Assembly (NCBI GenBank): GCA_020436935.1
Contig: JAGQWX010000020.1
Location: 1-64,000, forward strand
Reading direction: 5' to 3'
Origin: Saprospiraceae bacterium
Lineage (GTDB): Bacteria > Bacteroidota > Bacteroidia > Chitinophagales > Saprospiraceae
Length of the DNA stretch: 64,000 bases
Part shown: positions 45,735-54,713 of the stretch, piece after piece
Layout: each line of letters begins with the position of its first letter
How positions within the stretch are numbered: the first letter of the stretch is position 1
Position numbers and translations under genes: made by a program
The notes under the pieces: generated by a model
What the model was told of the DNA's origin: nothing
Database searches by the model: none
The model's input: only the letters and a program-made list of their open reading frames with translations

Positions 45735-48125
45735 TTAGTTTTCGGGAAGTGCTTTGCCGTGCCACACCGAGGCACCGAATGTGGTTAAATAAACATGATT
45801 ACTTTTATATGGGTCCGGAATGACTCTATGCCCCCAATGAAAATCATAGCCCTTGAGCTTAGACCAACTTTCCCCATTGTTATTGCTCATAAAAGCCCCT
45901 TGATTAAAAGTGTTGCAATAAATCACTTTTTCCGGCTGTGAAGAAAAAGTCACATCGTATACGTAAGCATCTTCGGAAAAAATTCTTCTCCAGGTATCTC
46001 CATTGTCTTCAGAAAATAGGATTCCTCCTTTAGTCTCTATCCATCTGTTACCTCCTGCTTCTTCGGCAGCTTTTTTTCCCAACAAGTCTGAAAGCTGAAT
46101 ATCGGACCACGATGCCAGATAAATTTCATTGGGAGATGTAGGATTTACTTCTACACCATTCGGAAAAGCAAATCCTTCTCCAATATTCAGAAGTTCCCAA
46201 TGTTCTGCCCCATCTATGGAACGATATAGTGCTCCTGACAAAGCTTGTCTTCCTTCTCTGGTATTGCCATGAGATGGTCTTGCTGAAACAACCAAAAACA
46301 ATGTTCCGTTTGGCGAAATAGTGAGTTCAAACGCTGCATTATTTTCACCTATTCCTTCGTTTTTAACTTGCCAGGTTTTACCATCATCAGTAGATTTAAA
46401 TACTCCTTTATTATAAGTTGCGACGTATAATGTCCTTTTTCCCGGGGAAGATTTTTGATCAAGGACTATGGAGGTAGCCAGAGCGTGCATACCAATACCT
46501 GTAGTATCTGCAAGCCAGGTACGACCTCCGTCAATGGAAGAACAAACTCCGCCATCCGCATAACTATCCTTATACCAGTTAAGGTTACGTGTCATCTTCC
46601 CTCTTGGCAAATCATGAAGGCCAGACCAAACAGACCATAATTTCCCTTCAACTTTTGGATCAAAAACGACCCAATAGCACGTATTTATCCATGGTGTTGG
46701 CACTCCCTGTGTGCTGCGAGCCCAAGACTTGCCTCCATCAAAAGAATGGTGAAAACCAATATCGGTATAACTAATGGCAATATGTTTGGGATCACATGGG
46801 TCAAAATGCACACCGTAAGCCGTTGTAACATCAAGGCCTGTAGTAGAAAAGCTTCCATTTTTACCAACACTGTATAACGAAGTCCAATTTTTACCGCCAT
46901 CCTCAGTTTTCATAGACCGATACCAGTCGGTGACTATGGCCAGATCTCCATTATGTGGACTGACTCCTACATCAATGAGAAAGATAAATTCACCACCAAA
47001 AGCCTTATGAACCCAAGCATCGTTAAGGTTTTGAGCATCTAAGGCATCAAATACTCCATATTGCCCGCTACCACCGCCACCTTGCCAAACCCATTCAAAG
47101 TTCCTGCCGGCATCTACTGATTTCATTGCACCATACCAAATCTTTTTTGTACCATTTTCACTTTCGGGATAGTAGTTGCAAATCACATAAATCTTTTCTG
47201 CGTCATACTCTGCGCATGCGATTTTCATAAAGCTGGGGAGCTCGCCTGCCTCTTTATTTTGTAATAAATCATCTTGTAAAATTTGCCAGGTGGAGCCAAG
47301 ATCAAGGGATATCCATATTTGGCTATGGAGGTTTTCAAACTCGTTGGGTTTGTTTTCTAGGTGATGGAGTGCATACCAAACCGCTTGGTTACCTTCTTTG
47401 GTTTTACCTGTGGCAAAGTTATAGCTGTGTTTCATTGGTTCTGGATACATCTTTTGCTCAGTTAAGCGAAAGCCAGCTTCATCGAAGGTATAGGATTCAT
47501 GGCTTGTGAGAACATAGAGTTTATTCCCATAAAACGTCAAATGTCTCAAACTGTGCTCTAAAGCAAGATGTCTCCATGTCTTCCCGCTATCATCAGAAAA
47601 GCTTAGATAGTTAGGTCTGGCAGTGTATATTTTTAATGGGTCTGTAGGGTTTTGGACAATACATGTTATCTCCTGCTTCAAAATATCATCTGTTCTATCA
47701 CCACCATCAACACTGACTTGTGTATCGGCATGATCACCACGATAAGAGACAAGCATTTTTCCTTCACCATTTCCTTGTAATACATTCCAGCTTTTTCCAA
47801 AATCAGATGACTTATATAGCAATTTTCCTCCAGCGTAAATGACCGAAGCATCAAGTGGGCTGAAAGCAAAACTTGAAGCCCCACCAATAAAATTTTTAAT
47901 GCTGAATGATTTTCCACCATTGGTTGAAAGATAATTGCCGGTCATGTCACAACGCAGCATAAGATGATCTGAATTGGAGTAGGAAAAAGTAGGAATATAT
48001 GTAGCACCTCCACCTCCTGGCCCAATTATTTCCCAATCTGATGACGGATTTGCATCCAGCTCTTCGGAGTTATTACAGGTAGTAAAAACTGTTAGGATAA
48101 ATACAAGATTAAGTAATGCTTTCAC
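45735..48125 (-). CDS. Asp-box (BNR/sortilin-type) beta-propeller lipoprotein, paralogue B
   Basis: About 796 residues if translation begins at GTG 48125, giving a compact lipoprotein signal (KALLNLVFILTVFTTC). The frame's first ATG at 48170 lies inside a palindromic operator-like site, so I prefer the GTG. Twelve Asp-box-like motifs are present (YKSSDFGKSW, FKSTDDGKTW, LFSEDNGDTW among them), and the mature N-terminus has PGGGGATYIP. It parallels paralogue A over its length. First gene of the seven-gene operon ending at 36504. Glycosidase or glycan-binding role; no catalytic residues assigned. Confidence 0.8.
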   Translation of the reverse strand: MKALLNLVFILTVFTTCNNSEELDANPSSDWEIIGPGGGGATYIPTFSYSNSDHLMLRCDMTGNYLSTNGGKSFSIKNFIGGASSFAFSPLDASVIYAGGKLLYKSSDFGKSWNVLQGNGEGKMLVSYRGDHADTQVSVDGGDRTDDILKQEITCIVQNPTDPLKIYTARPNYLSFSDDSGKTWRHLALEHSLRHLTFYGNKLYVLTSHESYTFDEAGFRLTEQKMYPEPMKHSYNFATGKTKEGNQAVWYALHHLENKPNEFENLHSQIWISLDLGSTWQILQDDLLQNKEAGELPSFMKIACAEYDAEKIYVICNYYPESENGTKKIWYGAMKSVDAGRNFEWVWQGGGGSGQYGVFDALDAQNLNDAWVHKAFGGEFIFLIDVGVSPHNGDLAIVTDWYRSMKTEDGGKNWTSLYSVGKNGSFSTTGLDVTTAYGVHFDPCDPKHIAISYTDIGFHHSFDGGKSWARSTQGVPTPWINTCYWVVFDPKVEGKLWSVWSGLHDLPRGKMTRNLNWYKDSYADGGVCSSIDGGRTWLADTTGIGMHALATSIVLDQKSSPGKRTLYVATYNKGVFKSTDDGKTWQVKNEGIGENNAAFELTISPNGTLFLVVSARPSHGNTREGRQALSGALYRSIDGAEHWELLNIGEGFAFPNGVEVNPTSPNEIYLASWSDIQLSDLLGKKAAEEAGGNRWIETKGGILFSEDNGDTWRRIFSEDAYVYDVTFSSQPEKVIYCNTFNQGAFMSNNNGESWSKLKGYDFHWGHRVIPDPYKSNHVYLTTFGASVWHGKALPEN

Positions 48126-48163
48126 CAATAGTAGTAGATTAATGCAAAAGCTAATATAAAAGC

Positions 48164-48183
48164 ATTTCATAAGTTTATGAAAT
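48164..48183. promoter_or_regulatory. Perfect palindrome in the divergent promoter
   Basis: ATTTCATAA-GT-TTATGAAAT, between the propeller operon and the Nramp-like/deaminase operon. Its half-site contains TTTCAT, agreeing with the TTTCRT core of AgaR-type sites; a further TTTCGTTTTAATT lies at 48224-48236, directly before the transporter ATG. Confidence 0.6.
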
Positions 48184-48236
48184 ATATAATTGATTTTTTC
48201 GAAATATTTTATCTTTTGTTTAATTTCGTTTTAATT

Positions 48237-49472
48237 ATGAATAAGACAAAAGCAAGTATTGTAAAATGGCTCGCTGCCATTGGTCCCGGATTGTTTCTGA
48301 TTGGATATAATATAGGTACCGGTTCGGTAACAACAATGGCACAAACAGGTGCTATACATAGTATGAGGTTCCTTTGGGTACTCGCACTATCATGCATTTT
48401 TACCTATATCCTGATGATCGCTTATGGAAAGACCACTCTGGTATCTGGTAAATCAGCTCTAACCCTTTTCAGAGATCGATGGAAATACGGGTGGCTTATT
48501 TCACTGTATATTTTGATTGCATTGATCATTGGTGAGTTGCTTGCGCTAATGGGCATAATGGGCATTGTGTCCGATTTGATAGCAGAAGCCTTAATAATGA
48601 TCGCAGGTGTTGCTCCACCAAAATGGTTGATTATACTTCTGATCTCCATCATTTTTTACTACTTCATTATGAAAGGCAAGTATTCTGGTTTCGAAAAATT
48701 GCTTACTTTTTTTGTTATCATTATGGGCTTGTCCTTCAGCATTGTTTTTCTTTTGGTGTCTCCACCGTCGGAAGAAATCATTCAGGGGTTCATACCACAA
48801 TTGGGCATGGAAGGAGCTTCGCCTGGTCTGATTGCAGCCATTGCCGGAACCACATGCTCTGCAGCGGTATTTATCATGAGGAGCACAGTCTTACTCGAAA
48901 AGGGATGGAACATCTCACAATTGAAAACTGAAAAGAGAGATGCTTTGGTCTCTTCAATCATGATGTTTTTGCTGAGTGGTTTGATTATGGCTGTGTCTGC
49001 TGGTACATTATACCTGATGCACCAGAGGGTAGATTCCACACTTGATCTCATCCACCTATTCAAACCACTTGGTGGCACGATGGGTGCAATTATTCTCATC
49101 TTTGGAGTTGCGAGTGCTGGCTTATCGACAGTTTTTCCGATAGTGCTGATCGCTCCATGGTTATGGTCAGATTATAAAGGTATAAAACGGGACCTCCATT
49201 CTCCTATTTCCAGAATGATGATTCTTATTGCTTTTGTTTTTGCATTCGGATCAGTAGTACTAAATCAAAGGCCACCAGCATTGATGATATTTTCACAAGC
49301 TTTCCAGGCATGTATATTGCCCGCAGTTGTCATACCTATCATACTGATCATAAATGACAACAAAACAATGAAACACCATAAGATTGGCCCTGTCATGAAT
49401 GTTGCCCTTTTGGCAGTCTTGATCTTTTCATTGTTTACAACATGGTTTGCTATAAAGGATCTGATTAACTAA
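48237..49472 (+). CDS. Nramp-fold transporter lacking the canonical metal site
   Basis: About 411 residues from ATG 48237 (MNKTKAS); the longer start at 48177 adds an unlikely extension. Eleven membrane segments with Nramp layout (AAIGPGLFLIGYN at the first helix). In metal-transporting Nramps the first helix has DPGN and the sixth has MPH. Here the aligned residues read GTGS and SAA, so the Asp, Asn and Met ligands are all missing. It starts an operon with a NagB-like deaminase, so an organic solute such as an amino sugar is a better guess than Mn2+ or Fe2+. The fold is clear; the substrate is inference. Confidence 0.8.
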   Translation: MNKTKASIVKWLAAIGPGLFLIGYNIGTGSVTTMAQTGAIHSMRFLWVLALSCIFTYILMIAYGKTTLVSGKSALTLFRDRWKYGWLISLYILIALIIGELLALMGIMGIVSDLIAEALIMIAGVAPPKWLIILLISIIFYYFIMKGKYSGFEKLLTFFVIIMGLSFSIVFLLVSPPSEEIIQGFIPQLGMEGASPGLIAAIAGTTCSAAVFIMRSTVLLEKGWNISQLKTEKRDALVSSIMMFLLSGLIMAVSAGTLYLMHQRVDSTLDLIHLFKPLGGTMGAIILIFGVASAGLSTVFPIVLIAPWLWSDYKGIKRDLHSPISRMMILIAFVFAFGSVVLNQRPPALMIFSQAFQACILPAVVIPIILIINDNKTMKHHKIGPVMNVALLAVLIFSLFTTWFAIKDLIN

Positions 49473-49488
49473 TACTAAAATTGTACTT

Positions 49489-50238
49489 ATGATAAAGAAA
49501 ATTTCATTCAACGTCATTCGATGTGAAACGCAGGAAGAATTGGGAAGGATGGCAGGTGAAGCAGCAATAAGCACCATCCTCGCTGCCATCCAGGAAAGAG
49601 GACAGGCCAATATAGTGATGGCAACAGGCACCGCACAATACGCCACTTTAAAATATATGATCGCAGACACCCGCATAGATTGGTCAAAGGTGGTCATGTT
49701 TCACCTGGATGAATATATTGGTATACCAGGTGACCATAAAGCGAGTTTTAGAAAGTTTCTCACTGAGAGATTTCTTGACCATGTGAGCCCTTTGAAAAAA
49801 ACACACCTCATCAATGGGTTTGAAGATGCCGACGCTGAAATAGAGTTCCTGAATGAGGAAATTTCCAAACACAAAATCGATCTCTCCCTAATCGGCATTG
49901 GAGAAAATGGCCATATTGCCTTCAACGACCCTCCTGCGGATTTCGAGACTGAGTCTCCATTTATTAAGGTTGCTCTGGATGACAAATGTAGAATGCAGCA
50001 AGTTGGTGAAGGTTGGTTTAATGACCTGGATGAGGTACCAACGCATGCTATAAGTATGTCTGTAAGACACATGCTTAAAACTGCTAAAATCATCGCTTCA
50101 ATACCTGATGCACGAAAAGCACTGCCGGTATCTGATACTGTCAACAAAGCCATTGATCCATGGTTTCCTTCGACTTACATCAGAAAACACCACGATTGTA
50201 CGCTTTATGTGGATGCTTTTTCCGCTGAACTACTTTAA
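49489..50238 (+). CDS. Glucosamine/galactosamine-6-phosphate deaminase (NagB/AgaI family)
   Basis: A 249-residue sugar-phosphate isomerase-fold enzyme. Phosphate-binding VMATGTAQ near residue 43, the catalytic Asp in FHLDEYIG near 78, and GENGHIAFNDPP near 140. Relative to E. coli NagB (DGHIAFNEP) the Asp-His-Glu relay reads Asn-His-Asp, a pattern I associate with a NagB-like subfamily distinct from classical NagB. It would convert an amino-sugar 6-phosphate to ketose 6-phosphate plus ammonia. It sits 16 bases after the transporter. It overlaps functionally with AgaS at 59.6 kb. Confidence 0.87.
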   Translation: MIKKISFNVIRCETQEELGRMAGEAAISTILAAIQERGQANIVMATGTAQYATLKYMIADTRIDWSKVVMFHLDEYIGIPGDHKASFRKFLTERFLDHVSPLKKTHLINGFEDADAEIEFLNEEISKHKIDLSLIGIGENGHIAFNDPPADFETESPFIKVALDDKCRMQQVGEGWFNDLDEVPTHAISMSVRHMLKTAKIIASIPDARKALPVSDTVNKAIDPWFPSTYIRKHHDCTLYVDAFSAELL

Positions 50239-50298
50239 ACAAAAACAACAATTTGTAAAAAAACAAGTTAGAAATTGGTCTTTGACAACCATGATGAG

Positions 50299-50338
50299 AT
50301 ACAAAGGAACGGCCATTGAGTCTATCCTTTGTATTTTT
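50299..50338 (+). terminator. Rho-independent terminator
   Basis: Arms ATACAAAGGA and TCCTTTGTAT around a 16-base loop, followed by TTTT. It lies between the convergent deaminase and TIM-barrel genes and ends the transporter/deaminase transcript. Confidence 0.75.
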
Positions 50339-50344
50339 CCAGAC

Positions 50345-51346
50345 TTATGCCCCTAAAATAGATTTAAGAAAATTCAAATCCCGAAACATTGCTGCCTCAT
50401 CTAAGCCTAGTTCTTTGTTTCCAATATCATAACCATAATAAAAAGTAACTGGAACCTTCAATTGAAACTTTTTTACTGAGTCCGCGAAACCCTCATAGTC
50501 AACGAGCCCTGTGCCAATGGGTACTTGAGGGCATTCCAGACCATTTACACCTTTGATGAAAGTATGGTCTTTGATATGTAAAGATGTTAGATAGGGATGG
50601 ATCAAATCAAATGCCCATTTCCATGAGTAAGCACCCTCCACAGTAGCATGATCTATATCAAACTGCATCCCAAGATATGGACTTTCAATCTCTGACAAAA
50701 TCAAATAGACGTCCAAAAGATTTGCCCCAAAGTAGGGTTGCACTGCAACTCCAGGACCATTGTAGTTAGAATGGTTTTGATAAGAGCCTATTATCTTGTA
50801 CTTCTCATTTCGTTTTGCAAGTTTTTTGAAGTTTTCGAAAACTCTTTTTTGGCTTTGCTTATAAGTTTCTTCGGCATGATAATGGAAATTTTTCATTCTG
50901 AAATGAGTTATCTCAAGGTCTTTCATTGTCGAAAGCATATCACTGGTATGTTGATCATCCTGCTCTCCTAAATCTGTTGACAAACATTTTACATCTATTC
51001 CTTCTTTACGTATGGTTTCAACAGCAATTGGTAAATTGGTTTTGACATGTTCAGGCTCGATCAGGCCGCCTTTGCGCACCGTAAGATCTATACCATCAAA
51101 ACCAATTCGCTTAGCGAGTTGAGCCATTTCTTTAAAACTCATCCAGTTGATATGCTTTGAAAATATATGATAACTCATTTGTGGCACAGTGTAACCAAGG
51201 GATATATTATCATCACCTATTTCTTCTACTACAGCTTTTCCTAGTTTATCTGTAAGTGGTAATGCAGCAATTACGCCCAACTGTCTGATAAAATACCGTC
51301 TTGGAATGATTATATTATTCTTATTCAATGCACCTGGATTGCTCAT
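50345..51346 (-). CDS. Xylose-isomerase-like TIM-barrel sugar isomerase/epimerase
   Basis: About 333 residues from ATG 51346 (MSNPGAL); the frame start at 51409 would overlap the upstream gene by 53 bases. A Tat-like N-terminus (RRYFIRQLGVIAALPL) suggests export of a folded metalloprotein. The barrel has GFDGIDLTVRKGG, a Glu/Asp-rich metal site in QFDIDHATVEG, SLHIKDHTF and the final YGYDIGN. Likely an isomerase/epimerase of sugar or sugar acid; substrate unknown. Last gene of the six-gene minus-strand operon. Confidence 0.82.
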   Translation of the reverse strand: MSNPGALNKNNIIIPRRYFIRQLGVIAALPLTDKLGKAVVEEIGDDNISLGYTVPQMSYHIFSKHINWMSFKEMAQLAKRIGFDGIDLTVRKGGLIEPEHVKTNLPIAVETIRKEGIDVKCLSTDLGEQDDQHTSDMLSTMKDLEITHFRMKNFHYHAEETYKQSQKRVFENFKKLAKRNEKYKIIGSYQNHSNYNGPGVAVQPYFGANLLDVYLILSEIESPYLGMQFDIDHATVEGAYSWKWAFDLIHPYLTSLHIKDHTFIKGVNGLECPQVPIGTGLVDYEGFADSVKKFQLKVPVTFYYGYDIGNKELGLDEAAMFRDLNFLKSILGA

Positions 51347-51356
51347 TTTGAGTTCT

Positions 51357-54300
51357 TTAAAAATTATGCTCAATATCGAAAACATGGATCCTTCCAGCAG
51401 AACCAGCAACTATCAATTTTTTTACACCTAGAATTTCAATAACTCGCGCGCTCCTCACTTCCCCCTTTAACTGAATATGACTTTCGAAAGGTGGCACCTC
51501 CGTCCACTCCTTCGTTGAGACATCATACTGCAGGCAAAGCCCCATTGTCGCATCAGCTCTTCCCTGTAAAAGTTCCATACCTAAATCATTGCCATGTATA
51601 AAAACCCAAAATTCCCCTGCCTTAAGCTCAATTGGTACAATAGTATATAGTGGAGATACTTGAGCTTGTTGAACAAAAGGTACAAATTCAAAACCCTTTT
51701 CCGCTTCATTTTTCAAAATACCAGAACGTACTTCGTTTACATCTCCATATCGCGCGTTTTTTAAAGTTTGAGCATCAAAAAAGGAGCTCCACTCTGCCAT
51801 TGCCAATGCTTCATATGTGTTGAATTTCTTTCTTATAGATGGCATCAATTGCATCAAATCATCGCTATTGGCATATGGAAATTCTTTTCTGATTCCATGT
51901 TGGTCATAGTCGTGGTGAGTTAAGACAAAATCTTTCTTTTGATTCATGTCAAAATCGGCATAGTAGGCTAGAAGTGGCAATTTGCCATTGTTTCCAAAAT
52001 TAGTGTTTTGACCCAGGTTACCCAGGAAAAAGTCTATATCTCCATCAAAATCAAAATCAAATGGTGTTACTGTATTCCAGAAACCTGACATTACCTGCTG
52101 ATTTTTGGGCATAAATTCTTTTCTTTCCCTCCATAATTGTCCTTCATAGCCAAGCATTATGGGTTTGGCCCAATGAGGTGTAATCACCAATTCCATACGA
52201 TTGTCTCCATCAGCATCTGCCCAACATGCATCTGTTATTTGCAGTTGTGGGTTAAGGTCTTTGATGAGCATCGTAGAATCAAAGTATTGAATTGTTCCAT
52301 TCTCTATCTTCTCAAAATAAAGCAAATGATGTTCCCCGCCCTCTGGATATGAGCCGGCATTCACCCTATTGGCTACAAACAATTCGGGCATGTTGTCGCC
52401 ATTCAAGTTCTGTTCTCTGCAAAGGCTGGACAAAATGCGTTTTCCATTTGTCAGCACTTGTGCAGTGATGAACTTGCGATCCCCTCTATTGAGCAACAAT
52501 AGATCACCTTCTCCCTGCTCTGAAGTGTAATGCCCGCATGACAGGTATATATCAGCTTTGCCATCCCCATCTGCATCAAAGATCCTCGATGAAGAAATAA
52601 ATTTACTTTCGCCTGAAATTTTTTGCTCAAAAAGTTTCTTTTGAACAAATGTTCCAGTTTGCTCCTGAAAATATATTGAACAGGATTCAATAGGCAAATT
52701 TGCAAGCACTAAGTCATCCAATCCATCTTGATCTAAATCAGCAACTTCGATGTGTGGAGATTGACTATGTAACTGATAAGGCAAGGTTTTTTGAATAGCA
52801 AAATCGTTGCTACTTCCACTCATTTTTGGATAGGCCAGACTTTGAATACTTTGATCAGAAGTACGTAATAATTTTTGACATCTTACTGGATAGTTGGTTT
52901 TTACGCCATTTTCTCTTAGAAGTAAATTGCAGGAATCAATACTGATATTTTCATATTTGAGGATTTCTCCTCCACCCCAATCTATAATGATTGAATCGAC
53001 TTCTGTAAGTTTTCCAATGCCAAAATATGCTTCTGACTCAGGTCCTGAAAGATACCCTCGTGTAGACATTATAGACGTATATTGGCAGTGTTTTCCAGCG
53101 AATAAATACAACTCCGCACCCAGGCCTTTCCTATTACCCTTAAAATCAGACAGTTTAACCTTTACAAAATGGACTGAACGGTCATGATTTCCATTAAACA
53201 GTGAATTCTGGTAAATGCCAGCTTCGTCATTGATATTATTGGTTATCAGGTCAAGGTCTCCATCCAGGTCAAGATCGCAATATACCGCCCCATTTGAAAA
53301 ACCTGCGTCATCGATATTCCAGGCTTTGCTTACATTTTCAAAATGCAACAAGCCTTTATTCCTGAACATAAAATTTGGGATTTTTACCTGTGGTATGGTT
53401 TTAGTCAGTTCTAATCTGGAAAGATTCCCTGCCAGGATTGATGATTTAAAATTGATCCAGTCGTGGTCATTGATATCACGGACAAAGCCATTGGTGATGA
53501 AGACGTCATTGTTGCCATCTGCATCAAAATCCGCTATCAGAGGCGCCCATGACCAATCTGTTGCGTCCATGCCTGTGAGAAAGGAAAGATCCGAGAACTG
53601 ATACACACCCTCAGGTCCCATTCCTTGATTGATCTGGACCGTGTTCCTCAGATATTGGTATTCATAATCAAACTTTTCTGTATTGATATTGTAGGTGTAG
53701 TTATTACCATTGAGAAATGTCTTTTTCCGCGTATTGTTTGAAGGCAACATTTCCGTCACTATAAAATCTGGTAATAAGTCGTTGTTTAGGTCACCTATGT
53801 CCATCCCCATTGATGAAAAAGATTGATGACTAACTGCTTGTCGCACACCATTTTCATATGTGATGTTATCTTGGCTCAAATACAATAGATCACAGCTCAA
53901 AAAATCATTGGCAACGTAGATATCCTTGAAACCATCCAGGTTGAAATCCAATATTGCACTTCCATTTGTAAACCCTCCAAGTTTTATTCCCTTCTCATCT
54001 GAAACATCATAGAATACAGGGTGTTGAAGCAAACTGTCAAATTTGTTTTCAAAAAGACGATCTCGGTTGGGTTGCCATGATACTTGCTCAGGCAGAATGA
54101 ATGTATTTTCAAACCGTCGGTCACTAGAATTTATTGCCAGAAAAACATCGAGATCTCCGTCGTTATCAAAGTCATAAAACTGAGCATGATCTGAATATAG
54201 ATCGCCATCAAGACCATACTCGTTAGCCAGATTGACAAATAAGGGTATACCCTCCGCATTATTACCCTGGTTAATAAACAATTGATTTCTACGTCTAGAA

Positions 54301-54713
54301 GAATCCTTCCAAAAGCTATTGCAGACAAAAATATCCAATTTCTCGTCTTCATTGATATCAATGAAACATACCCCCATCGTCCACTCACCCAACTTTTTGC
54401 TGACACCGGATATTTTTGTTATTTCCTCAAACTTCAAGCCGCTTTTGTTGAGGTAAAGTGCGTTATCTTGCTGATTTGCGCCAAAAAATATTTCCGGAAA
54501 CCCGTCTCCATTCAAATCTCCAACAGCGACTCCGCTTCCGTTGTATGTGTAGATGTTTTGAATAATATTACATGTATCGTCTTCAATTATTGTATTTGAG
54601 AATTTTACCCCTGTGTCCGTTGAGCTGAGTTTGGAAAATAAGACATCTTTCTTGCATGACTGTTGACAAACGGTCAAAAAAAGTAACGCAAGTATGACAC
54701 CTATTTTATCCAT
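51357..54713 (-). CDS. FG-GAP/VCBS repeat lipoprotein with ASPIC/UnbV domain
   Basis: A 1118-residue lipoprotein (lipobox QQSCK near residue 20). At least ten calcium-binding FG-GAP loops of the form D-x-[DN]-x-D-G-x-x-D are visible (DLNGDGFPEIF, DFDNDGDLDVF, DADGDGKADIY and others), which build beta-propellers. An ASPIC/UnbV module sits near 540-600 (RKGLGAELYLF, then GYLSGPESEAYFGIG). Such proteins often stand by SusC/SusD in glycan loci; surface adhesion, carbohydrate binding or complex assembly is plausible. Overlaps the TPR gene by 13 bases. Confidence 0.85.
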   Translation of the reverse strand: MDKIGVILALLFLTVCQQSCKKDVLFSKLSSTDTGVKFSNTIIEDDTCNIIQNIYTYNGSGVAVGDLNGDGFPEIFFGANQQDNALYLNKSGLKFEEITKISGVSKKLGEWTMGVCFIDINEDEKLDIFVCNSFWKDSSRRRNQLFINQGNNAEGIPLFVNLANEYGLDGDLYSDHAQFYDFDNDGDLDVFLAINSSDRRFENTFILPEQVSWQPNRDRLFENKFDSLLQHPVFYDVSDEKGIKLGGFTNGSAILDFNLDGFKDIYVANDFLSCDLLYLSQDNITYENGVRQAVSHQSFSSMGMDIGDLNNDLLPDFIVTEMLPSNNTRKKTFLNGNNYTYNINTEKFDYEYQYLRNTVQINQGMGPEGVYQFSDLSFLTGMDATDWSWAPLIADFDADGNNDVFITNGFVRDINDHDWINFKSSILAGNLSRLELTKTIPQVKIPNFMFRNKGLLHFENVSKAWNIDDAGFSNGAVYCDLDLDGDLDLITNNINDEAGIYQNSLFNGNHDRSVHFVKVKLSDFKGNRKGLGAELYLFAGKHCQYTSIMSTRGYLSGPESEAYFGIGKLTEVDSIIIDWGGGEILKYENISIDSCNLLLRENGVKTNYPVRCQKLLRTSDQSIQSLAYPKMSGSSNDFAIQKTLPYQLHSQSPHIEVADLDQDGLDDLVLANLPIESCSIYFQEQTGTFVQKKLFEQKISGESKFISSSRIFDADGDGKADIYLSCGHYTSEQGEGDLLLLNRGDRKFITAQVLTNGKRILSSLCREQNLNGDNMPELFVANRVNAGSYPEGGEHHLLYFEKIENGTIQYFDSTMLIKDLNPQLQITDACWADADGDNRMELVITPHWAKPIMLGYEGQLWRERKEFMPKNQQVMSGFWNTVTPFDFDFDGDIDFFLGNLGQNTNFGNNGKLPLLAYYADFDMNQKKDFVLTHHDYDQHGIRKEFPYANSDDLMQLMPSIRKKFNTYEALAMAEWSSFFDAQTLKNARYGDVNEVRSGILKNEAEKGFEFVPFVQQAQVSPLYTIVPIELKAGEFWVFIHGNDLGMELLQGRADATMGLCLQYDVSTKEWTEVPPFESHIQLKGEVRSARVIEILGVKKLIVAGSAGRIHVFDIEHNF

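Noticed and set aside
48177-48236. Twenty-residue N-terminal extension of the Nramp-like transporter
   Set aside because: It would start in the divergent palindrome, and the internal ATG at 48237 gives the family's usual N-terminus.
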